A stretch of 64,000 nt of DNA from Maribacter sp. 1_MG-2023 (GCF_030547005.1 NZ_JAUOPN010000020.1:1-64000); one strand, 5' to 3'; positions 17,880 through 24,890 are shown, counted from the first letter of the stretch. Translations and numbers: made by a program. Notes: generated by a model from the letters alone, not told the origin.

Positions 17880-17886
17880 GCCTAAC
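17880..17886 (-). repeat. GTTAGGC box, possible cassette 5' boundary
   Basis: GCCTAAC on the plus strand, GTTAGGC on the minus strand, a perfect match to the integron simple site GTTRRRY, placed just before the leader of the membrane-protein gene. TTATAC precedes it on the minus strand, similar to the ATAC-GGTGTTAGGT part of the site at 16949-16963. Confidence 0.35.
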
Positions 17887-17902
17887 AATTGTATAAAGAA
17901 AC

Positions 17903-17932
17903 TAGTGTTTATATTAATTAATATAGACACTA
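17903..17932. repeat. 30-bp near-perfect palindrome
   Basis: TAGTGTTTATATTAA followed by TTAATATAGACACTA: 15-base arms with one mismatched pair and no loop. It lies just upstream of the accessory membrane-protein gene (minus strand) and could be an operator or a folding element. The rest of 17933-17963 shows nothing further. Confidence 0.5.
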
Positions 17933-17963
17933 ATGATTTAAGCTATTTTATAAAATTTTTCTG

Positions 17964-18012
17964 CGAAAGTGGTAGGGGGAGTTTACTTTGCTTGGTACTG
18001 CAATATAAAGAA
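17964..18012 (+). repeat. Third dispersed repeat family, copy 1
   Basis: About 50 bp of the type GAAAGTGGTAGGGGGAGT...CTTGGTACTGCAATA. Related copies at 22841-22893 and 23303-23358 share AAGTGnTAGGnGAGT, then a GG-TTACTGCAAGA-ACAGAAG core. All three flank the palindrome arrays. Confidence 0.5.
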
Positions 18013-18032
18013 GATTACGGTACATTTTCTTA

Positions 18033-18050
18033 CGGGTTTCCGTAAAACTG
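18033..18050. promoter_or_regulatory. TTACGG-CCGTAA dyad (site 1)
   Basis: CTTACGGGTTTCCGTAAA contains TTACGG and CCGTAA arms around GTTT-like spacing. A near-identical dyad TTACGGTTTTCCGTAA is at 60876-60891. A TTACGGTAC half site precedes this one at 18015. A binding site for a dimeric regulator is possible; there is no gene start within 300 bp downstream. Confidence 0.35.
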
Positions 18051-18122
18051 TCAGAAAAATATAATGGGTGTAAAGAGAATATAATGAGCTGCGTTTGTAG
18101 TTGAAGTTAGTGCACCGTAGCA

Positions 18123-18331
18123 CCCACCCCTTAATCCCCTCCCAAGAGGGGAGGTTTTCGTTTTTGGTTGTGGGTTTGTTGGTTGTTGGGGAGTTGCGTT
18201 TTTATAATGCCAGCGCTCGCCTCGACCCTAAAGGGTGCCATTGCGCAGTTTGGTGTTGATAAATAGTCTTTATCTAAAAAGATGAATAATAATTATAAGC
18301 TGTTCCCCTCTTGGGAGGGGCTAGGGGTAGG
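18123..18331. repeat. Palindromic repeat unit: arm L, interior, arm R
   Basis: Arm L (18123-18154) begins CCCACCCCTTAATCCCCTCC and continues through AAGAGGGGAGG. Arm R (18302-18331) begins GTTCCCCTCTTGGGAGGGG and ends CTAGGGGTAGG. R is the inverse of L, and each arm is itself a CCCCTC...GAGGGG hairpin. The ~147-bp interior contains GCCAGCGCTCGCC and CCCTAAAGGGTGCC and recurs at 18751 and 23028. Confidence 0.75.
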
Positions 18332-18335
18332 TGTT

Positions 18336-18560
18336 TTATTCTATAATTTCATAGTCAATACTAAGCTTTCGCAAAGCACGTAATGCAGAACCGGTATTTT
18401 TATCATCCATTTCTATATCAACGGCATCACCTTCTAAAAGTATATCGGTAAGTTCATTTGCTAGCGATGCACTACAGCTAGTTGATATCTCTACAATACA
18501 ATTGGCAATAGCCCTTCTGTCTGGTCTTGGGGCATCACAAGACAATAAATTGATTTTCAT
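18336..18560 (-). CDS. Hypothetical 74-residue protein inside the repeat array
   Basis: 74 residues, no family recognised. It opens MKINLLSCDAPRPDRRAIAN, then a small alternating alpha/beta pattern (LTDILLEGDAVDIEMDD) and an amphipathic C-terminal helix ending in YEIIE. The composition is that of a real cytoplasmic protein, and the ALRALRKLSIDYEI end recalls the small L7/L12-like C-terminal folds, though only loosely. The stop lies 4 bp from repeat arm R; the start is 84 bp from the next arm. The repeat insertions appear to abut its 3' end. Confidence 0.65.
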   Translation of the reverse strand: MKINLLSCDAPRPDRRAIANCIVEISTSCSASLANELTDILLEGDAVDIEMDDKNTGSALRALRKLSIDYEIIE

Positions 18561-18644
18561 AATTGTAATTTATACATGCAAGATACCAGTGTTGGGTGAG
18601 GTAATGGGTATTGGTATGCAATTATTCAATTTTAATCACTAGCT

Positions 18645-18750
18645 GTTCCCCTCCTTGGAGGGGCTAGGGGTGGGTATTTTATGTTAGTGGGTTTAATGAA
18701 ATCTTCGGGATCGTAGCACCCACCCCTCAGTCCCCTCCCGAGAGGGGAGG
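18645..18750. repeat. Short arm R-spacer-arm L element, copy 1 (MITE-like)
   Basis: Arm R (18645-18674), 44-bp spacer containing GTTTAATGAAATCTTCG, arm L (18719-18750). The arms are inverse complements, so the whole could fold as a ~30-bp stem. The spacer is shared with copies at 22922 and 23176. The same R...L order encloses the DUF559 gene at 19004-19444. Confidence 0.7.
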
Positions 18751-19003
18751 TTTTCGATTTTGGTTGGGGAATTACGTTTTTATAATTCCAGCGCTCGCCC
18801 CAACCCTAAAGGGTGCCCGTGCGCAGTTTGGTATTGATATATGGTCTTAATCTAAGAAGCTTAGTCACAGTCACTATCTGTTCCCCTCTTGGGATGGGAG
18901 GTTTTCGATTTTGGTTGTGAGTTTGTTGGTTGTTGGGGAATTGAATTTTTATGAGAGTTACTTGGTCTGTTTTATCTTCAAAGTATGTTTCAAGTTAGAA
19001 ACT
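18751..19003. repeat. Interior copy, hybrid arm and partial second interior
   Basis: 18751-18879 is a second interior copy (GCCAGCGCTCGCCC, CCCTAAAGGGTGCC). At 18880-18901 the arm reads GTTCCCCTCTTGGGATGGGA followed by GG and TTTTCGATTTTGGTTG: it starts as arm R and ends as arm L, a recombinant junction. A partial interior follows to the arm R at 19004. No gene is seen in 18561-19022. Confidence 0.6.
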
Positions 19004-19444
19004 GTTCCCCTCCTTGGAGGGGCTAGGGGTGGGTTCTTATTTGTTCTAATTTCTCAATTATTACTTTAATCTCTTCTAAAACAAAACCCAAATTATTCTT
19101 CACATCAGTATCTGAAAACCTGAGCATATGTACACCTAAAGATTCTAAGCGTGCTTGCCGTTTCTTATCTTTTTCTTCATGTCCTTCTTCAAAATGAATA
19201 CTGCCATCTACTTCTATGGCGAACTGAAGATCTTTGCAATAAAAATCAACTATATATTGATCGATAGGAATCTGTCTACTAAATTTTTGACCTAGCTTTT
19301 TACCTTTTATCTCTCTCCATAGCGCAATTTCACCTAGGGTCATGTTGTTTCTTAATGTTTTAGCGAGTTCAACTAAATTTGGGTTATATGGAATTATCTT
19401 TCTCATCGTAAGACCCACCCCTTAATCCCCTCCCAAGAGGGGAG
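19004..19444 (-). mobile_element. Putative mobile unit: DUF559 endonuclease gene between inverted repeat arms
   Basis: Arm R (19004-19033), DUF559 gene, arm L (19414-19444). The gene occupies the place that a ~45-bp spacer has in the short R-L elements. The TAG stop codon (19023-19025) is part of arm R, so the last residues Thr-His-Pro are encoded by repeat DNA; the start codon at 19406 is 7 bp from arm L. Such fit suggests the gene and arms travel together. Mobility itself is an inference; no target-site duplication was identified. Confidence 0.55.
19023..19406 (-). CDS. DUF559 domain endonuclease (Vsr-like fold)
   Basis: 127 residues from the ATG at 19406; a second in-frame ATG at 19418 falls inside the repeat arm. 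The DUF559 signature is complete: RNNMTLGEIALWREIKGKK, FSRQIPIDQYIVDFYC with Asp54, then FAIEVDGSIH with Glu65 and Asp67, and a C-terminal VHMLRFSDTDVKNNL. This is a PD-(D/E)XK-type fold related to the very-short-patch repair nuclease. The family's biological role is not established. Its stop codon and last codons come from the flanking repeat. Codon use looks like the host's. Confidence 0.88.
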   Translation of the reverse strand: MRKIIPYNPNLVELAKTLRNNMTLGEIALWREIKGKKLGQKFSRQIPIDQYIVDFYCKDLQFAIEVDGSIHFEEGHEEKDKKRQARLESLGVHMLRFSDTDVKNNLGFVLEEIKVIIEKLEQIRTHP

Positions 19445-19566
19445 AAGTACGTTATTGATTGCGAAATTAAAGTTAGTTGAAACTTCTGTTTTCATAAAAT
19501 TAATCTTAGAATATATTTTAATTAAAGACGCTAGCTGTTCCCCTCTTGGGAGGGGCTAGGGGTGGG
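19445..19566. repeat. Divergent interior and arm R downstream of the DUF559 unit
   Basis: After arm L the sequence starts AAGTACGTTATTGATTGCG, related to the start of other interiors, then drifts, and ends in arm R at 19537-19566 (GTTCCCCTCTTGGGAGGGG then CTAGGGGTGGG). Arm R is 23 bp beyond the stop of the serine hydrolase gene. Confidence 0.6.
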
Positions 19567-19589
19567 TGATAAAACTAAATAAACTCACA

Positions 19590-21350
19590 CTACTCCACCT
19601 TCTTACCATTCATTTCTTGCCCGTTTTGAAATAGAGTTAAACTTTCAATTTCTCCGTTTTCATCTTTAAAAAACTGAATTTGAGCAGCAACTTCTTTTAA
19701 GTAAAAAGTATCGTTTGATTTGGCGAGAATATCCAACATCGGCTGCCCTGTTGCCTGTGCTTTTAATTGCTTGCCTTCTTTGGTTATGGTAATTTTAAAA
19801 GTGGGCATTAATTCATAGACACCTATGTAGCTTTCTAATAGTGCCTCTGGTACTTCGAACTCTTTTGTTAAGTTACTGGTATCGACACCTAATTTTGTAA
19901 GCATATCTATGGCATTTTCATTACCAGGATTCATTTCTACCGCTTTTGCATAGTTCTCTATTGCACCTTTATTATCGCCAGATTTCATTAATGCTTCGGC
20001 ATAACTATCATATACATTGGCAGATTTTGGATACGCGTCTACGTTCAGTTTAAAAACTTGAATAGCTTCTTTTGTTTTGTCAGACCCTAATAGTTGATAT
20101 CCCGTTTGGTTCATCTCATTTTCATTGACATCGAAATCTTTGTTGTCATTATTCTTTTCAAAATATGTAACCCCTGCATCTATACCTTTAGTTTCTATGA
20201 CCTCTAAAAGTTTAGATGCTAAAGGAGTTTTAGGGAGGTCGTAAGTTTTATCGTTTATAATACCAAGAATCGATTGTGTGATTTTACCTAATGGGGCACC
20301 ACCTGTATTATTTAAAAGCACAATTAATGACTTGTCTGAAAGCTGTCTTGAAATTTGTGTATTGAATCCGTTAATACCGCCACCATGGGTAATTACTGCG
20401 ATACTATCGGTTGTGTTGCCTAGGGCTTCATTACCTACCATCCATCCGTAGGCATAATGAAAACTGCCGAAAGCGGGTATGTGTGGTTTAAAATACATAT
20501 CCATAAATTCTTGGGATAATAATTTATTGGTATACAATGCTTGGTCCCACAGGTATAAATCTTCTACGGTAGCGTATAGCGAGCCTGCAGCATACGGAAT
20601 AGACATATCTAGGAAAGGGGAATTGATAAATCCATTACCATTTTTCTCATAACCTGTTGCTCTATTTTTTAGGATAGTAGAATGATGATCGAATCCGGAT
20701 TCCTTCATACCTAATGGAAAAAATATCTTCTCGTCTAGCATTTCTTCATAAGTTTTACCGGATAGTTTTTCAATAAGCACTCCCAATAAAAAATAACCGG
20801 AATTACTGTAATTGAATTTTTCGCCGGGAGTAAACTCTAGATCCATATCTTGAAACTTTGTAGTAAACTCTTCTAGAGTGTACGGGTCTCTACTTACGTC
20901 TTTGAAAAAATCGGGAAATGACGTGTAGTTCGGTATACCAGAAGTATGGGTTAATAAATGATGGGTGGTAATTTTGTCTCCGTTTTCTTTTGGATACTCT
21001 GGCAAGTAGGTAGTAATAGGTGCCTGCAGATCTAGTTTACCTTCGGCTGCCAATTGTAGAATAAGCATGGCGGTAAATTGCTTGGTCACAGAACCTAGGC
21101 GATGTTTGGTGTTGGGATTGTTTGGAATATCCCATTCCATATTCGCCATTCCATATCCCTTTTTAAAAATGACCTTTCCATCTTTGGCAACAAGAGCAGA
21201 ACCATTGAATTTAGAATAGGCTAGGTATTCCTTTAAAAGCTCATCTATCTGTTCGGATTTCGTTTGGCCAAATGCCATGGTGCCCGTAAATAATAATGCT
21301 AAAAAGCCTAAAAGAAGTGTTTTGATTGATTTTTGATGCGATGATTTCAT
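19590..21350 (-). CDS. Serine hydrolase, beta-lactamase/class C-like, with TPR tail
   Basis: 586 residues. A signal peptide ends near AFGQT. The beta-lactamase/DD-peptidase domain (~35-375) has Ser87-Val-Thr-Lys90 (SxxK), Tyr181-Ser-Asn183 (YxN) and an ITHGGGING motif near 323. Residues ~420-480 hold a TPR pair (YAEALMKSGDNKGAIENYAKAVEMNPGN), and a beta-rich C-terminal domain follows. The enzyme is periplasmic, acting on peptide, ester or beta-lactam bonds; the substrate is unknown. The downstream amidohydrolase gene on the same strand may be co-transcribed, but a 140-bp gap with a hairpin separates them. Confidence 0.9.
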   Translation of the reverse strand: MKSSHQKSIKTLLLGFLALLFTGTMAFGQTKSEQIDELLKEYLAYSKFNGSALVAKDGKVIFKKGYGMANMEWDIPNNPNTKHRLGSVTKQFTAMLILQLAAEGKLDLQAPITTYLPEYPKENGDKITTHHLLTHTSGIPNYTSFPDFFKDVSRDPYTLEEFTTKFQDMDLEFTPGEKFNYSNSGYFLLGVLIEKLSGKTYEEMLDEKIFFPLGMKESGFDHHSTILKNRATGYEKNGNGFINSPFLDMSIPYAAGSLYATVEDLYLWDQALYTNKLLSQEFMDMYFKPHIPAFGSFHYAYGWMVGNEALGNTTDSIAVITHGGGINGFNTQISRQLSDKSLIVLLNNTGGAPLGKITQSILGIINDKTYDLPKTPLASKLLEVIETKGIDAGVTYFEKNNDNKDFDVNENEMNQTGYQLLGSDKTKEAIQVFKLNVDAYPKSANVYDSYAEALMKSGDNKGAIENYAKAVEMNPGNENAIDMLTKLGVDTSNLTKEFEVPEALLESYIGVYELMPTFKITITKEGKQLKAQATGQPMLDILAKSNDTFYLKEVAAQIQFFKDENGEIESLTLFQNGQEMNGKKVE

Positions 21351-21399
21351 GATGTTCGTTTTTTAATTGATTGACTATAGTACCAACAAGTATCTTCTA

Positions 21400-21412
21400 C
21401 TCGATAATCGAG
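21400..21412 (-). repeat. CTCG hairpin upstream of a start codon (copy 2 of 3)
   Basis: On the minus strand TTTGAATCTCGATTATCGAGT: stem CTCGA/TCGAG with loop TTA, 50 bp before the serine hydrolase ATG at 21350. It matches copies at 1973 and 47331. Confidence 0.5.
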
Positions 21413-21468
21413 ATTCAAATACCACGACGATTGGGTCGAAATATTAATTATTTTTTCAATTCAATATA

Positions 21469-21487
21469 TCGCGGGCTTGCCCCGAGG
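21469..21487. repeat. CGGGCTTGCCCCGAGG intergenic palindrome
   Basis: GCGGGCTTGCCCCGAGG, a form of the CCTCGGGGCAAGCCC palindrome found in many Bacteroidetes genomes, lies 5 bp after the amidohydrolase stop (minus strand). It may act as a transcript end structure. Confidence 0.4.
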
Positions 21488-21491
21488 TTAT

Positions 21492-22766
21492 TTACTTTTC
21501 ATTCTTATAAATGACTCCGTCTTTCATAACAAATTTTACATTCTCTAAAGTGGAGATATCATTTATGGGGTTGGCATCTACGGCAATAATATCTGCCAGT
21601 AAACCTTCTTTTACTTCACCACGATCAGTAAGACCTAGCATTTCTGCGCTATTGGTAGTAGCGGTTTTAATTGCTTCTTTAGTACTCATGCCACAGTCAA
21701 TCAATGCTGCGAATTCAATGGCATTTTTTCCATGAGGTATGATCGGGGTATCTGTACCAAAGGCAATTTTTACATCTGCTTTAATAGCTTTTGTAAGATT
21801 TTGTTTAGCTATAGGCATTACATAGTTTGCTTTGCCGGCCATTACGGGATCCATTTTGTCTATCATAGGCTCGATAATGGTAGCGAGCCCTCTCGTTGGT
21901 ACTAGGTAAACACCATTTTCTTTCATTAACTGAATACCTTCATCATCAATAATAGATCCGTGCTCAATAGAATACACACCAGCTTTTATAGCTTCTTTGA
22001 TACCTTCGGTACCATGTGCGTGGGCAGCAACTTTAATATGGTGTCTGGCAGCTTCATCTACAATGGTCTTCATTTCTTCATTACTTAGCTGTTGTGCGCC
22101 AATGGCATCTTCCATAGAAAGTACGCCTGCTGTAGCATGCATTTTAATGAATTTCGCCCCGTGCTTAATTTGATAGCGTACCGCTTCGATGGCATCATAT
22201 TTTCCGTTGATGATTCCGTCATTTGGACCTACGGTTACTAATCCTTCAGCCAGCCCCAAAGAAATATCTCCGTGTCCGCCACTTATAGAAATCATATGTC
22301 CCGATGGGATAATTCTAGGTGCGGCTATCATCCCTTTATCAGAAGCTTCAGAAACGGCAACATCAATAAGCTCAGGTGTAATATGTAATTGCCCTATGCT
22401 TCTTATGGTAGTGAAACCGGCCATTAATGTTTTTTCGGCATTGACCACAGCCCTTACAGTACCTTGACTAGCACTTTCTTTATAGATATAGTCCCAGCTG
22501 CCTCTAAAATCGCCATCTAAATGCACGTGCATATCCATAAGACCCGGTAATAGTATTTTACCCGATAGGTCTATGGTTTCTAAACCTTCCGGCAATACCT
22601 TTGGATTAATAGATTTAATGGTTCCGTTTTCGATAAGCAGATTAGCCGGAGAAATTAATTTTCCGGTTCTGACATCTAAATACGAATCTGCTTTAATCAG
22701 TTTTGATTGTGCAATAGCTGATAATGTCGCTGTTAAAAGGAGAAGGAGAGATAAAAATTGTTTCAT
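21492..22766 (-). CDS. Amidohydrolase family protein, exported (imidazolonepropionase-like)
   Basis: About 424 residues from the ATG at 22766, placed directly before a signal peptide (MKQFLSLLLLLTATLSAIAQ); the upstream ATG at 22814 would add 16 residues ahead of it. The TIM-barrel amidohydrolase core has MDMHVHLDGD (metal-binding HxH), a K-F-I-K-M-H-A segment with a likely bridging Lys, AAHAHGTEGIKEAI, SIEHGSIID and FGTDTPIIPHG (metal Asp). The subfamily is close to periplasmic prolidase/organophosphate-acid-type enzymes; the substrate is unknown. Confidence 0.9.
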   Translation of the reverse strand: MKQFLSLLLLLTATLSAIAQSKLIKADSYLDVRTGKLISPANLLIENGTIKSINPKVLPEGLETIDLSGKILLPGLMDMHVHLDGDFRGSWDYIYKESASQGTVRAVVNAEKTLMAGFTTIRSIGQLHITPELIDVAVSEASDKGMIAAPRIIPSGHMISISGGHGDISLGLAEGLVTVGPNDGIINGKYDAIEAVRYQIKHGAKFIKMHATAGVLSMEDAIGAQQLSNEEMKTIVDEAARHHIKVAAHAHGTEGIKEAIKAGVYSIEHGSIIDDEGIQLMKENGVYLVPTRGLATIIEPMIDKMDPVMAGKANYVMPIAKQNLTKAIKADVKIAFGTDTPIIPHGKNAIEFAALIDCGMSTKEAIKTATTNSAEMLGLTDRGEVKEGLLADIIAVDANPINDISTLENVKFVMKDGVIYKNEK

Positions 22767-22840
22767 ATAATAATGTTTGGATTTATATAGTCTTTTCAAA
22801 GAATACAATAGCAATAGTTCTTTGATGAAAATAGCATTAT

Positions 22841-22893
22841 AAAGTGTTAGGGGAGTGGACTTTATTGGTTACAGCAAGATACAGAAGTTTGAC
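22841..22893 (+). repeat. Third dispersed repeat family, copy 2
   Basis: AAAGTGTTAGGGGAGTGGAC...GGTTACAGCAAGATACAGAAG, related to 17964-18012 and 23303-23358. It immediately precedes the palindrome array at 22922. Confidence 0.5.
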
Positions 22894-22921
22894 TTAAAAA
22901 GTTTAACAAAAGTCACTGATT

Positions 22922-23027
22922 GTTCCCCTCCTTGGAGGGGCTAGGGGTGGGTCCTTTTGAGTTAGTATGTTTAATGAAATCTTCGTCATCCGATTACCCA
23001 CCCCTTAATCCCCTCCCAAGAGGGGAG
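22922..23027. repeat. Short arm R-spacer-arm L element, copy 2
   Basis: Arm R 22922-22951, 45-bp spacer (TCCTTTTGAGTTAGTATG, then TTTAATGAAATCTTCGTCAT, then CCGATTA), arm L 22997-23027. The spacer is identical to that of the copy at 23176-23281. Confidence 0.75.
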
Positions 23028-23175
23028 AATTACGTTTTTGGTTGCGGTTTTTTTGGTTGTTGGTGAGTTTCGTTTTATAATGCCAGCGCTCGCCCCGTCC
23101 CTAAAGGGCACCCACGCGTGGTTTGGTGATGAAATATGGTATTAATCTAAAAAGATGAATAATAAGTCAGAAACT
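23028..23175. repeat. Interior repeat, copy 3
   Basis: The third copy of the ~145-bp interior: GGTTGTTGGTGAGTTTCG, GCCAGCGCTCGCCCCG, CCCTAAAGGGCACC, and AAAAAGATGAATAATAA near the end as in the copy at 18155-18299. The stretch 22767-23459 contains no gene, only these repeats. Confidence 0.65.
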
Positions 23176-23281
23176 GTTCCCCTCCTCGGAGGGGCTAGGG
23201 GTGGGTCCTTTTGAGTTAGTATGTTTAATGAAATCTTCGTCATCCGATTACCCACCCCTTTAGTCCCCTCCCAAGAGGGGA
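23176..23281. repeat. Short arm R-spacer-arm L element, copy 3
   Basis: Arm R 23176-23205 (one change: CCTCGGAGG for CCTTGGAGG), a 45-bp spacer identical to copy 2, arm L 23251-23281. The near identity with 22922-23027 points to a recent duplication. Confidence 0.75.
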
Positions 23282-23302
23282 AGAATACGTTATTGGTTGG
23301 CT

Positions 23303-23358
23303 TAAGTGGTAGGTGAGTGTACTTAGCTTGGTTTACTGCAAGAAACAGAAGTTTGATG
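23303..23358 (+). repeat. Third dispersed repeat family, copy 3
   Basis: TAAGTGGTAGGTGAGTGTAC then CTTGGTTTACTGCAAGAAAC and AGAAGTTTGA; closes the palindrome array on its right side, as copies 1 and 2 open theirs. Confidence 0.5.
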
Positions 23359-23459
23359 GTATTTTTCTTATGATATTGAAATTCAAAGAAGGGCGTTTTG
23401 ATTTTATGTTAGGTTGATAAATTTAGTGCGATAATTATGCTCTAAATGGTGTTTAGGTT

Positions 23460-24149
23460 TTAGATATGATTTTTGCTGATAGCATAAAAATCGTCCCATT
23501 GAAGGGTTTCGTACCCTTCACCTTCCTTCAGAATATTCTTTGCCATGGCTTGGCCTAAAATGTTCACGGGAACACCTCTGTATTTTCGTAAACCTCCTAG
23601 TAATACCGGTTTTAACAATGGCCATACTTTCAAGGTAATTGCTTGCCCAATACCGTAGCGATTGTTGGGTGTTAAAATCATAGAAGGTTGAAAAATACTT
23701 AGTCGGTCAAAATTCAAAGCTTTTAGCTCTTCTGCCAACTCGCCTTTTGTGCGGAGGTAAAAAGATGATGAGGTTGAACTGATGCCTACCGATGCCAATA
23801 ATTCAAAATGTTTCACTCCGGCTTTTTTACATTCCTTTGCAAAATCCAATACCGCGGTTTTGTCGATTTTTATAAAATCTTCTTTACTGATTTTTGAAGG
23901 CTGACCTACCCCAAGAGTACAAATTGCAGTGGTATTATTTTGTACAAAGTTCTGGTATGAACTAGCATCACCAATATCTATTTTATGCTGTTGCACGTTA
24001 CTGGCAGTAATGTTCGAAATAGGACTTCTGCCCAACAAGGTAATTTGTTTAATATTCTTTAGCTGAAGAAGTGCATTTAGGGCTTCTGTACCTACCGCGC
24101 CACTTGCACCTAACATAACAACTGATACTTGTTTGGATTCTAAAGTCAT
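23460..24149 (-). CDS. NAD(P)-binding oxidoreductase, atypical SDR (HTATIP2-like)
   Basis: About 229 residues from the ATG at 24149; the upstream ATG at 24194 adds 15 residues before the Rossmann strand. The fold begins VSVVMLGASGAVGTEALNAL, a G-x-x-G-x-x-G dinucleotide motif, followed by LLGRSP, ICTLGVGQPS and HFELLASVGISS. The pattern matches the NAD(P)H-binding epimerase-like family that includes human TIP30/HTATIP2. The catalytic activity is unknown. The gene is followed by repeats and preceded by a terminator that separates it from the PepSY-like gene. Confidence 0.85.
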   Translation of the reverse strand: MTLESKQVSVVMLGASGAVGTEALNALLQLKNIKQITLLGRSPISNITASNVQQHKIDIGDASSYQNFVQNNTTAICTLGVGQPSKISKEDFIKIDKTAVLDFAKECKKAGVKHFELLASVGISSTSSSFYLRTKGELAEELKALNFDRLSIFQPSMILTPNNRYGIGQAITLKVWPLLKPVLLGGLRKYRGVPVNILGQAMAKNILKEGEGYETLQWDDFYAISKNHI

Positions 24150-24209
24150 GTTCAATTTTATTCTATTACTAAGGTCGATAATTAAAAGTATCATTGACCT
24201 ACTTTTTAA

Positions 24210-24249
24210 AAAAGAAAACCGCCATTCAGAATTTTTCCAAATGGCGGTT
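24210..24249 (-). terminator. Rho-independent terminator of the PepSY-like gene
   Basis: On the minus strand AACCGCCATT ... AATGGCGGTT (10-bp stem, 13-base loop) followed by TTCTTTTTT. It lies between the stop at 24272 and the oxidoreductase start at 24149. Confidence 0.75.
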
Positions 24250-24271
24250 AGGATATAAGTTAGTTCTTTGA

Positions 24272-24784
24272 TTACACAAACAGCAAAATAATGGTCAGAA
24301 CGATACCGCCAAGTGAAAAGTACAGTCCTTTTTTAAATACAGTAGTTTTCGGCATGAACATCCAAAAAGAGGAGACTACGAAGAATAATAGTGAAAGTCC
24401 GAAAAATATGTTCAAAAAATATACGGGGCTATTTGTGGTTGCTTTATGCAGGTGTTCCATCTTATCTAAGATAAAAGGAAGCTCCATCTTTTTTATAGTT
24501 GCTATGCCTGTCGCCGTATTGTACTCACCTTGCTTAAAGTAAACAACATCACCTTCGGTCTTTTCGGGTTTTATTCCGCCTTTAATGCGCAAGGCACCAC
24601 TAAGTTCAGCAGTTTTTAAATTTGGCTTCAGTTGTTGCTCTATGATCTTCTCACTTTTTAGAAAGTCTGTATTTCTATAGATCATTATGATACCGCTAAT
24701 GGAGTACATCGCCATGATACCGGCTAAAAAGAAGCCTAAATATCTGTGAATAATTCTCATGCGTAAACTTGTGGTCATTTTCAT
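24272..24784 (-). CDS. PepSY-associated membrane protein, hypothetical
   Basis: About 170 residues from the ATG at 24784. Three or more membrane helices: one at ~10-33 (YLGFFLAGIMAMYSISGIIMIY), one at ~115-135 and a C-terminal one. The RIIHRYLGFFLAG start followed by a short extracytoplasmic domain resembles PepSY-associated TM (PiuB-type) proteins, but at about half their length. A few residues downstream there is another ATG in frame, so the exact start is uncertain. Inner membrane; function unknown. Confidence 0.7.
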   Translation of the reverse strand: MKMTTSLRMRIIHRYLGFFLAGIMAMYSISGIIMIYRNTDFLKSEKIIEQQLKPNLKTAELSGALRIKGGIKPEKTEGDVVYFKQGEYNTATGIATIKKMELPFILDKMEHLHKATTNSPVYFLNIFFGLSLLFFVVSSFWMFMPKTTVFKKGLYFSLGGIVLTIILLFV

Positions 24785-24890
24785 TCTATACTTTTTAAAA
24801 GTTGGTGTTAAATGTGCAAAAATAAGCACATAATTTTATAAGTGATTAAGACAATGTTTATGATAAAAGGTTTATTACAAAAGTGCGTAA

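Noticed and set aside
13903..17886. Prophage or transposon
   Set aside because: No integrase, transposase, terminase or structural genes; only short cassette-type boundaries are present.
19004..19444. Classical IS element
   Set aside because: No DDE, tyrosine or serine transposase; the enzyme is a DUF559 nuclease and no target-site duplication was identified.
18120..23285. CRISPR array
   Set aside because: The repeats are palindromic, occur in both orientations, differ in sequence, have no constant spacer length and no cas genes; the spacers themselves are repeated.
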